Shown here in pieces: positions 15,001 through 27,000 of a stretch of DNA of 39,397 nt. A program made the position numbers and the translations under genes. Position 1 is the first letter of the stretch; each line of letters opens with the position of its first letter. This DNA comes from an uncultured bacterium (GTDB taxonomy: Bacteria; Verrucomicrobiota; Kiritimatiellia; RFP12; UBA1067): NCBI GenBank assembly GCA_902761275.1, contig CACWJS010000005.1, positions 1-39,397 of the forward strand. Direction: 5' to 3'. The notes under the pieces were generated by a model that had not been told where the DNA came from, ran no database searches, and was given only the letters and a program-made list of their open reading frames with translations.

Positions 15001-18000
15001 GCGAGGCGAATCCCGCGCTTCCGGCGTTGCGTCTCTCGGACGGCACCAACTCGGTCTCTACGCTTGCGCTCGTCCGCAGCGCGATCAACGGCAAGCCGCT
15101 CTACAACAGCGCAAAGGGCGTCTTCATCGTCCAGTTCCCGAACAATGCCGCGCGTGAAGCGCTTTATCCCGGCGAGTACGACACTGGCACCTACATTGGC
15201 ATCGACCAGACGCTTGCGTCAATTGAGGGCATCGAGAATGTCGAGAGCGTGACGTACGAGGTGCTCCGCCTCCAGGCAGACGAAGTCGCTGGTCTCTCAG
15301 TCACGAATCTCAACAACTACGTCATCGTCACGTCCGTAGAGACGAACGGAGAGACGGTCGTCACCTCCAACGTCGTCAACCAGACGTTGAACGAGGCGGT
15401 GACGATCAAGTACTCCCTTGAGCGCGACGTAGCCAAGTCGATTGCGTGCGCAGGCTCCACGGCGGACGACTTCACGTTCACCTTCACAGTCCCGACTGAT
15501 TCGGCGAATACGAAGTTCTGGCTGAACGTCCAGACGAATGGCGCCACTGAGGCGTCCCTCATCGGCGGCAACAAGGGCTTCATACTGAACGACATCCGCA
15601 ACGGAGTGGTTGTCCTCGACAAGTACTGGTTCGAGGCGAACGGCATTACGATTCCGACCGGCACCAACTCGTTTGGCGTGGTTCTTGGCAACGACAAGTT
15701 CGGCAGGCCTCTCGCCGCGAGCTGCGCGATGGCGGAGGTCTTCATCAACGAGGGCGCATCCTTCGACGGTCGCCTTGCGGTGACGGTCGAGCATCCGACG
15801 GCCACCCTCGACGCAAAGCTGACGATTGCGGCGTACGAGAGCGCGGATCTCGCGAATCCGGTCGTTGTTACCAATGACTGCGCTGCAGGTGAGGCCATTG
15901 AGCTCATCGGCCTCCATCCTGGGCACGAATACTACGTCGCGGCGTGGTATGTAAACGACCCGAGTGACGGGCGTGGCTCGGCGGACCGCAGAATGCCTTA
16001 CGACACGTGGGGTTACTTCTGCGAGCTCAACGTGACGAACGTACAGCAGATTGCGGGCAGCCCGGCTTTTGCCCCGGTCTCTGTGAAAGCCGCCGCAATC
16101 GCCTCCGCGACGAACACGATCTGGCTGCAGGACACCGACTGGAATGGTAACAACGTTGTTGACCGCGAGGAGGACTTCCGCGCGATCGACGGCGACTACG
16201 TGCGTTCGCTCGACCCCGAATACGGTTTCGACATCGCCGGTGTTGACGAGGCCGAGATATTCAGCGACGCCATGGAGAACGACGTGTTCGCGTATGCGGA
16301 AGTGCCGTTCTACTGCGTGATGGCGGAAATTGGCGGCATGGAAACGTGGTTCGCGGTTACCAACCTCGACCTTGAGACGGTCTCTGACAAGGTGACGCCC
16401 GGCATTCCAGTCGGTGCGTCGCTCAAGGACCTCAACACTCTCGTTACCACCTATCTCTACGACTTCGGCAAGTCGAACGCCAAGCGTCTCGCGCTCGGCA
16501 CTAATGTTGTCTGGACCGGCGAAGAGAAGGTCGTGAAGGCCGTGGAGCGGAAGGAACTCATCCTCGTCCATGCGCAGGTGTACGACTACTTCGGCTTCTA
16601 TCCGAACACGGCCAACGGCCGCGTCGACAAGTCGGAGTGGGTGAATACCCGTGCGTTCACGAGCGCGGACAAGAACTTCGTCACCAACTACCTGGCGAAT
16701 GTCCTCGGCGTCGCCGATGCATGGCAGTATGCGCTCCCGACCGAATACCCTGATGCTGATCCGGTTGCAAACGGCCGCGGCGACGGCATCCTCGACGGCT
16801 GGGAACTCTACGTGAAGCACGATCCGTGGAATTACGATGACCGCACGCTTGACGCCGATGGCGACGGGCTTGACCAGCTCCACGAGTACAACGCCGGCTT
16901 CGAGCCGACCGATCCGTGGAACAAGTACTCCGTCTACGAGAACTTCTTCGAGAACGGGCTGCTTCTCGAGGGCACGCCGATGTTTACGGACTCGGAAGCG
17001 CGCAGGTTCGGCATCAGCGAGGCGAACATCAACGAGGACGACGACAACGACCTCCTGACGAATCTCGAGGAGATTCAGGCGTACTACTACGACAGGACGG
17101 CTCTCGCCGACATCGACCCCGCGAAGGCGTGGAGCGACGGTGCGACGCCCGACTACTTCCGCAACATCGCCGACTTCGGTTACCTCGGCCTCCTCTTCAA
17201 TGGCGGCGAGTTCATCGAGCCTTCGCTTCGCAAGGTCATGAACATCTCCTCGTTCGATAGAGCCGGAACGCGCGACTACGGCGATACTGGCTGGGATGCC
17301 TGGTCTACGGCAAGGTTCTCTCTCTACAGCTTGGATCAGACCGTCAACATTGCCGGCGTTGTCAGCGACGAGTTGATGCTCCTCATACGCTACTGGAACG
17401 TGATTCGTCCCGGCGAGTTTACGGGCACGACCGTCAAGGACGCCTTGGAGTTCTTCCACGAGGTCTGGGCTGGAGTTGTCCGCCTCATCGACGCCGACGG
17501 CAATATCCTCATCGAGGTGAAGGACGGCTCGGTCAGCGGGCCGGGCACCATCCACGAAGCCGACGCGGTGCAGACGACAACGCAGGCCGTGGCCTTCTTC
17601 GGCGGGCAGGCGAAGATGGAGCAGGCCATCGCGCGCAACAAGAAGGACATTGCGGCAGACCAGATCGTCACGCCCGAGCCCACTATCAACCTCACGCTCA
17701 AGTACTTCGGCAACGAATCCTACAACCTCGTCCTGGAGGCTTACCAGGTCAATCCTGCCTATCCTGAGTTGGGCGAGCAGATGACGGCGCAGTGGACGAC
17801 GCCGGTCAAGTTCAGCGCCGGCATAGCGAAGGTCAACGAGATCAGGACGCCCGGCCTTGGTTCTCTCAAGCAGGGCCCGGCGAGGTTTGTTGCCTACATT
17901 GACGCCAACGGCGATGCCAAGTTCTCCACGGGCGAGACGTTCGGCGAGGCCGAGACCATCGTCGGCTACCTCGGCTGTGACCTCTCGATCTCGCTCGGCG

Positions 18001-21000
18001 ATGCGAATCAGACAGCTCTCCCGGTCATCCCGCTGACAGCCGCAGTTGCCGCTGTTCCCGGCGAGAACAACGATGCGGTCGATGCGGCCGCGGCTGCCCC
18101 GGCGCAGCTTGTTGCGATCGTGCGCACCAAGATCAACGGCCAGTACATCACCGAGGACGACGGCTCGGGCTACAAGCCTCGCGGCGTTATCCTGCGCAAG
18201 TACTGGAACAACCTCGGCCGCGATGTCCTGTATCCGACCGACTTTGTCACGGCGGACTATATCGGCCTCGATGAGTATCTTGCAGAAGACTATGAAGACG
18301 AGGCGCTTACGGCGATCGAGTCCGTCACATACGAAGTCGTCCGCATTCCAGCGAACCTCGTAACCGATCTGGAGGACGACACCTCCAAGATCAACGTCTC
18401 GAACCTGAACCACTACGTCTGGATCGAGGAAGTCGAGCTGGATGACGGAAATATAACCAACATCACGCATATCGTCGATCAGGCGGTCAACGACGAGATC
18501 ACAATCAACTACTCGCTCAGGCGTGACGTGCCGTCGGTCGTTTCCGGCGCTGCGGACGGCGAGGGCCTCTTCTCGTTCACGGTGCCGACGGACGGCTTCG
18601 CGAACACGAAGTTCTGGCTCGATATCGATGGCGACAGGCAATCCGAAAAGGGCTATGTCCTTGACGGACTTGCTGGCGGGCGCATGGTAATCGATGCGGA
18701 CTGGCTTGCCGAGAACGGTATCACCTTCCCGGCCGCAGGTGCGCACACGGTGCGCGTCGCGCTCGGCAACGACAAGTTCCCGGATCGTCCGGCCGACGCG
18801 GCCGACTGGTCGGCGCAGGCGGAATTCTCCGTCCCGGAGGAAGCAATCCGCGATGGTGTTATTGCGGTCAACGTCAAGCATCCGCTTGTCGACTTCGCCG
18901 ATGGCATCGCAGTCGCGGCATACGAGAAGGCCGACCTCGCGAACCCGATCGCCATTACGAACGGAAATGCTTCCGGCGTTGTCACGCTCACTGGACTCCG
19001 TAAGGGTGTTAAGTACTACGTCGCGGCATGGTACGTGAAGGATGCCGCCGACGGGCGCGGTTCGGAGAAGGAGCGCCGCTCGTACGATACGTGGGGCTAC
19101 TACTGCAACCTGACGGCGACGAACGCGCTGCAGATCGCGACCAGCATGGCCTTCGACCCTGTGGCGATTGCCGCCGCTGCAAGCGCCGCCACTACGAACG
19201 CCGTCTACCTGCAGGACACCGATTGGAACGACAACGGCATCGTCGACCGCGAGGAGGAGATCAGGTGGTCTTCCGCCACGACGCCGATCGGCGACAACTA
19301 CGAGATCGGCGACCTCGATCTTGACGGCGTAAGCGACGAAGACGACAACGATCCTGTCTTCGACAACGGCGACGAAGTGCTTGAACGCGACGTGATGGCG
19401 TATGCGCCGGTCGAGTTCTACTGCGTCCAGCTTGGCAAGGCGGACGACGTCACTGGCACGAACTGGGTCTGGTACGTTGTGTCGGATCCGGCTATCGAGC
19501 CGACGGCGGACAAGCTCGACGGCAGAATCGTAATCCCGAAGGGAACCGACGCAACCGAGCTCGTGTCGCTCTACACCACCTACCGCTACGGCAAGCGCTC
19601 GTCCAAGACGCTTGGCCTCGGCAGGGCGGTCGAAGACCCGGCGACGGAACTGGCGGGTCTCCAGGTGATGTGGCATGAGTACAAGTCGATTGTGCTTATC
19701 CACCACCAGGTCTACGAATGGTTCGGCTTCAATGAGAACACGGCGAACGGACGCATTTCGCCGACCGAGTGGGTCAACACGAAGAGCTTCACGAAGAAGG
19801 ATAAGTACTTCGTGACGAACTACCTCGCCGCCGTAGGCGCGGTCGTCTCGCCCGAGTCGTGGACGAATTGGACGCTGAACGCTAAGCGCACCGACTTCGA
19901 CTTCGACGGACTCCCCGACGGCTGGGAACTCTACACGATGTTCGGCGACAACGGCGTGCAGGTGCTCGAAAAGACGGCGAAGGACGATGTCATCAATGCC
20001 TGGGTCGCCGATGACCGTAACCGCGACTGCGACTTGGATCTGCTCACCAACCTCCACGAGTACAACGGCGGCAGGTACCCGACCGATCCGTGGAACAAGT
20101 ACACGTTCGACTTCGGCGATGCGCTTCCGGGCGATGCCGACCCGATCTCCGACTTCGAGGCTCGCTACTTCGACATCGGCTCCGCGGAACGGCAGCTTTC
20201 CGATGTCGACAACGACGGCCTCTCCAACTGGATGGAGTTCCTCGCAGACCGCGACGGCACGTACGGGCCGTTCGACGTCACGAAGAACTTCACCGTCGCC
20301 GACCAGTTCGACTACTTCCGCTTGAACGGTCTTACGGGAACCGACCGCCGCTATGCGGGCTTCGAGTTCTCCGACCACGACTTCGTGGAGGACTACTTCG
20401 AGGATGAGCTTGGTCTCGACACTGCGAACCGCTATGTTTACGATGCGCACACCGACTACGACGGCAACGGCTGGTCGCTCTGGAGCGAGGCGCGCGCGGC
20501 GGCGGCCTGGAGGCCGGAGGTTGTCACGAACTCCTACACCGACTACATGGGCGAGGATGTCACTTGGGTCTACACGAACTCCGCTGCGTACGCGGGCGTT
20601 CCCGTGCCGAAGATCAACCTCGTCCTTGCCGGTGACATCGGCGCGAAGAGCTACACCTACAACCAGGTTGAGAACGCGGGCACGACGAACGAGACGACAA
20701 ACGTTGTCTGGGCGACATACCCTGTCACCCTCAAGGCGTATCGCGGCCACGACCTGTCCAATGCATACGCGACGTTCTACGTCAACGGCGAGCTGAAGGG
20801 CAGCCTGATGGTCGCGACCGTCGACGGCCGTGGCCTCGAACAGGGCCTCAACACCTTCGTCGTCGAAAACGGCGAGGCGAGCGGCTTCTGCACGGCAAAT
20901 GTCGGCTTTGACCGTGTCGATCTCGAAATGACGCTTGATTCGAGCGGCAGCGTGATTCCGGCGCGCGAAATCTTCTCCTACGGAAGCACCGTCGTCATCC

Positions 21001-24000
21001 GCCGCACCGCCATCAATGGCCGCGAGTGCCCGGTGCGTCCCGTCTGGTCCGGTACGGCCGACGACTATGTGACGGCGGCGGACATCCTCAAGTCTGGTGC
21101 AATCGACCTCGACGCCCGCAACCTCGTGGATGACGCGGCCTCTATGGGAATTCCGCAGCGCGAGATCGCGTCCGCGACATACGAAGTCCTCCGCGACTCC
21201 TCCTCTGGTTCCTTCTACAGCTCCGACACGTTCACGAAGACCTTTGGCTCCATGCGTCCTATCGCGGTGCCTGTCCTGCCGACTGCCGACAAGGCGTACA
21301 CGGTTAGGTCACGCAAGCCCACGTTCGCATTCGCGGGTCTTGACAGTGCCACGGCGTTCGTGCTGCAGATCTCGACTTCGGAGGACGAGGCGGGCATCGT
21401 ATATTCTGGAAAGCCCGTGAGCCTGCCCGCCGCCAGGACTATCGACGGCCAGCAGCTCCGCGTCTTCAAGTGTGAGGACGTGCAGATTGGCGAGGATCTT
21501 GACCTCGACGACAACACGACGTACTACTGGCGCGTCATCGGCCTCAACGCCAAGTGGCCGAGCGCTGAGCTTGGTGCGTCTGAGACCGCAACCTGGGCGA
21601 AGTTCCAGACGGCTGTCGATTCGACGTTGGCGGATACAGGTTACGGCAAGATCGCCGCAGAGGTCCGCTACTACGGCCCGGCAGAGAACAACAAGTCCGA
21701 CGTCATCGTAGGCGTCTGGCGCGATGCCGCGTTCGCGGGTACGCCTGTCGCGACAAAGCGTCTCGTTGCTGGTGATATTGCGGATCTCGCTGTCCTGAAG
21801 GACGCGAGCGAATACTTCGAGCCGACTTCGAACGTGGAGTTCGATGGCATCGAACCCGGCGAGTACTACGTGATGGCGTTTATCGACAAGAACGGCAACG
21901 GCAAGCGTGACGACTGGGAGACTTGGGGTTACCAGAACAAAGTTGGCACCGACGAGTTCGACATCTACTCGCCTGTCGCGCTCACTGTTGTCTCGACAAA
22001 GGCGGCGACTCCGACGGCCCTTGTCTTCATGGAGGACACGGACTTCAACGACAACGGAATTCCGGACTGCATCGAGGAGAACGTCGGCGTATCGACGGAC
22101 GGCGACTGGGATCGCGATGGTCTTGACGAGACCGACGAGTTCTTGAATGAACGTCTCTGGGGCTCCGACCCGTACGTCTGGGACACTGACGGCGACGGAA
22201 TGCCCGATGGTTGGGAGGTCTGGGCTGGTCTTGATCCGATCAGCGCCTACTACGAGGACGAGGACAGCCTCGCTGCCTACACCGACGTGATGGCGTTCGC
22301 GACGAATGTCTGCACGGTCGTGACGGTGCAGAACACGGCTGAGTCCGTGGGCGAGAACTACATCCTCGCGACCGGCGAGAAGATCCCGACCAAGGGTGAT
22401 TCCGCCGACGGTCTCGCGCTCTACAAGGTCTACAGCTATCCTGTCATGACGGAGGACGGGCTCGTGAACTTGCTCGGACGCGGCGCGGCGACGACGCTCA
22501 CGGCCCCGGCGGGGACGGAGAACCGCATAATCGCGGTCTCGGAGGGCACTGTCGCCCTTGTCCACGCGCAGGTATACGACGAGTTCGGATACGACCCGGC
22601 GACGGCGAACCCCGTCGCGTTCGCTGAAGGAACAGCCGTGAACACGAAGCCGTTCACCGCGCTCGACAAGTACCTCGTCGTGCGCTACCTCGAGGCGCTC
22701 GGATTCGTTGATGCGGCGATGGGCGCGGGCGACACGTTCGAGGACTGGGTCAACTTCAACCGCAAGTGGAGCGACTGGACGCTCAAGCCCGGCGACGACG
22801 ACAACGACCGCGATGGCGTCGCGGACGGCTGGGAGCTCTACGTCATGTTCGGCCCTGCGGACGACAAGGCGGCGGCCTTCGCCGGCGGCGACGCCGTGAG
22901 CCCGTGGAACTTCGATGACCGCAATACGGAGTTCGACGGCGGCACGGAAGGTCTCACCCTCGTCGAGGAGTATGACGGCGGGAACGTCCCGTCCAATCCG
23001 TGGGAGGTCTCCACTCCGGCGCTCGCACTCGACGGCCTTACGGACAAGGACGCGCACGACTTCCACCTCAAGACTGTCGCCTCGCAGCTCGCTGACGAAG
23101 ACAACGACGGTCTCAGCAACTGGGCGGAGTACCTCGCGCACCGGCTCACGGGCTTTGACTTCGATGTGACAAATCCCTGCTCCGTCGAGCCAAATCGCCT
23201 CGACTACTTCGTGCAGTTCGATCAGGATGGCGTGACGAAGTACATCGGTGAGTGCATCGACGTCGATGGCCTCGGCCTCATCGCCGACCATGACTTCATG
23301 GACGATTGGTGGGAGGATGCGTACGGCGTGAACTTCGCGAACCGCTACGTCTACGACGCCCTTGCCGACGCCGATGGCGACGGATGGTCCAACTGGGCGG
23401 AGAACAGGGCCATGACCGCGCCCGACAGATCTGCGGCGCTCTCGCTCGTAAGGGCCGACCTGAGCGAGGACAACCTGCTTGAGGCATATCCTGTTCCGAC
23501 GCTGCGCGTGACGGTCGCCGCTCCTTCTGACGAGCCGATCGACGCCTCCATCATCATCAGGGCCAGCAGCGACGTGGGCGGCGCAGGTGCCGCGGACGCG
23601 ACTTGGACTGTCGCGGGCTCCGGCGAGCATTCGGCGCAGCAGACACGCTTCCTCGGGTTCTCGCCGAACCGCCTCGTGAAGTTCAACATCGGCCCCGGCA
23701 GCATCGCGCAGGAGCACGTCAAGATCCAGTTCTACGACCCGGACTACTACATTGAGACTATCACGCGCGACGAGAACGGCGGCAGCCAGGTCAACTACGA
23801 GCACCACAACATAGACACGGCCGACTGGGGTGTCATATCGTTCAAGGACAATCCCGCCGACGACTCCAACGGCGAAAACACCGGCTCGCTGCCCGGCGGA
23901 TGGGTTAACTACGCCAACGGCGATATCGTTGTCGACTTCAGCGATTCTATCTACAGGAACACCGACTTCAGGCACGTCATATCGTCCGGCAACCAGACGA

Positions 24001-27000
24001 CCATCTACCACTACAACCTGACCCGCGCGTTCTGGCGCGTAAGGTCGATGAACCGCCTCTCCGAAGACGGCGCAGTCAAGACGTTCTCCATGTCCAAGGC
24101 CGACAGCGGCTATCTGCGCGAGGGCAAGAACACCTTCGTGGCGTTCGCCGACCTCGACGGAAACGGCGCGTACACCGCCGGCGAGCCCATCGGCGTCACG
24201 AGGGACGTCAATGTCGGTCACGACATCGTGTCCGACCTGAGAATCGCGCTTCGCAACGATGCCGTTGCGTTCACCGTTCCTGCGCAGACGAACGTCGCAA
24301 CGCGCGTCCGTGTCGTCCGCACGGCGATCAACGGTGTGGAAGTGAATCCGCGCGCCGTCTACGCGAAGACGCTTGACCTCCGCGCAGGAAAGCTGTTCAC
24401 CGAGGCCGATCTCGTCAAGGACGATGAGTATGACTTCGACTGGACGTACCTTGCGGCAGACGCGGTCGACCAGCTCGGCATAGAGGCCGACAAGGTTGCC
24501 GAAGAGCTCCTAAGCGCCGACTATGCGGTGTACCTTGGCTGGGGCGACCCCGAGCCGATCTACACGTTTAGGCGCACCTTCGACATGGCCCAGACCGCCC
24601 CTGCGGTCAGCGGCGCGACGGAGCTTCACGGCAATGTCATCGCCTCCGCGCGTCCGACTCTCGTGTGGCAGGCGCGCGAGGGCTATTCGGCGTTCTTGCT
24701 CCAGATCGCGGAGGACAGCGGTTTCAGCAAGTACTACGCGGTTACGAACTTCATGCCCGCCTCGACAGCGGAAGGCTGCGTATTCACGCCAGAGTTCTAC
24801 GTCGAGGACGGGAAGACCTACTACTGGCGCGTCGCCCAGCTGAACTCCAAGTTCACCGAGAACAAGTGGAGCGAGACGGCGTCGTTCAAGGCGGATATCG
24901 ACTCCACCAATGCCGACACGGGCTATGGAAGGCTCGACGCCGAAGTCAGGTACTTCGGCCCGGCGGACGCCTCGCTCGGCGACGTCGTGGTTGGCGTGTA
25001 CGATTCCGCCGACTTCGCCTCCGCGCCGGTCGCGCGCAAGCGGCTTGAAGGCGCAGGCAAGGTCTCGACGCTTGTCGGCGACCCTGCCAAGCCGTTCCTC
25101 GAAGTCACGGCGAATGTGACGTTTGACGGCATTGCACCCGGGAACTACTACGTGATGGCGTTCATCGACACGAACGACGACAGCAAGCGCGATCCGTGGG
25201 AGAGCTGGGGCTATGCCTGCAAGATCGGCACCGATGCGCCCGACAAGTGGTTGCCCGTGGCGTTCGGAGTCTCGTCGGCCAAGACCGACGCACCTGCGGC
25301 ACTCGTCGTAATGGAGGACACCGACGTCAACCAGAACTGGACGCCCGACTGCCTTGAGACGGACGAGCTTCAGGACTGGACGCCGGCTTCTCAGATCAAT
25401 CCTGAAACGCCTTCACCCGCTATCGACAGCGACGGCGACGGCCTCACCGACGCCGAGGAAGACGACTACGGCACCGACCCGCTCGATCCCGACACCGACG
25501 ACGACGGAATGCCCGACGGCTGGGAGGTCGAGCAGGGCCTTGACCCGCTCTTCGACGATGCGGCCCTCGCACAGCCGCTCGACTACATGGCCTATGCGGA
25601 AGTCACAATGCAGCTGGCAGTCGACACGGTCAATGACGTCACGTACGCGATGATGGTCCATACGAACGAGTTTGGACAGGTCGAAGCCACCGACCTCTAC
25701 GAGACGTTTGCCCTCGACGACGGCACCATCGTGGTCGGCAAGAAGACCGACACATCGGTCGTGGTCGACGATTTCTGGGCGACGGTCTCGACGAACGTGG
25801 TTCTCATCCACTCCGCCGTCTACGACTACTTCGGCTTCGACCCGACGACGGCGCTGCCTTTGGCGGGCGACGGCACTAACTCCGTGATGGCCGCGAATAC
25901 CGCTCCCTTCACTGCGTACTGGAAGTACGTCACTGAGGTCAGGTACCTCAAGGGACTGTTCAACATTGACTACCCGCTTAACGTGCGCGCCGTTGACTCC
26001 AACGCCAATGGCCTGCCTGACGGCTGGGAACTCTACGTCGCGTTTGCGACGAGGACGGTTGACGCCAACACGAACGACCCGTATGCGTTCCCGCTGGCTG
26101 GCGAGGCGCTTGCGACTGCCGTTGCCGAGTTCGACGAAGGCGTCGACACTGCCGATCCGTGGGATAAGTACTACTTCTTCAAGCAGCTCGAGGACGACGA
26201 GAATGTGACGCAGTACACCAACGGCGAAGCCCGCAAATACAACATCGTCGACGGCGACTTCATGAAGGACGAAGACTTCGACGGACTCTCCAACTACATG
26301 GAGTTCCTTGCCTCCAAGCTGGAGAGCAATCCTGTAAACGATCTCGACGTCTACAATCCCGTAACAGACGGCAATACACCCGACTACTTCCGCGTCGGCG
26401 GCATGTATCGCGGCGAGCCCGCATACCTCGGCCTCGTCCTCAACGGCGGCGAGTTCATCGAGGATCCTGCGCGCGAGGCGTTCGGCGTCACGGCGTACAA
26501 CATGGCCGGCACACGCGTCATGGATGACAGCGGTTGGGACCTCTGGAGCGAGATCCGCGCCTACCTCGCCAATTCCGAGAATTCGCTCTACGGAACGTCG
26601 GTCTCCGAGGATGGCGTGACGAACACGACGGCGGCTATTGCATCGCTCGATCTCGTCAAGCCCGCGCCTTCGATACCGCTCACCCTTAGGTACATCGGCA
26701 ACGTCACGAAGTCGGTCGTCGTCGAGGCGTATCAGGGCCGCGAGTCTGTCGAGACCGCGCGTTGGACGGTCGAGGCTGCGTTTGACGGCGGCGTCGCCAA
26801 GGTGACGCTCGGCGCGGCGAATGAGGGCTCTCTCAAGCAGGGCAACGCCCGCTTCGTCGCCTACTTCGACGAATCCGCCGACGGCTTTACGCCGGACGAC
26901 GCGTTCGGCATGGACGAGGTCGAGATCGGCTGGAGCGGAACGCCCGTCGACATCAGGATCGGCGAGGCCTCATCGCTGCCTGTCATCGAGATTGCCGGCG

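Noticed and set aside
15297..20750. Antisense open frame of 1,817 codons
   Set aside because: It is exactly in register with the sense codons, so it stops only where the sense gene uses TTA, CTA or TCA; its end at 15297-15299 is a sense TCA. Avoidance of these three codons in a GC-rich gene explains it. The translation is Val/Arg/Asp/Ala-rich with no domain.
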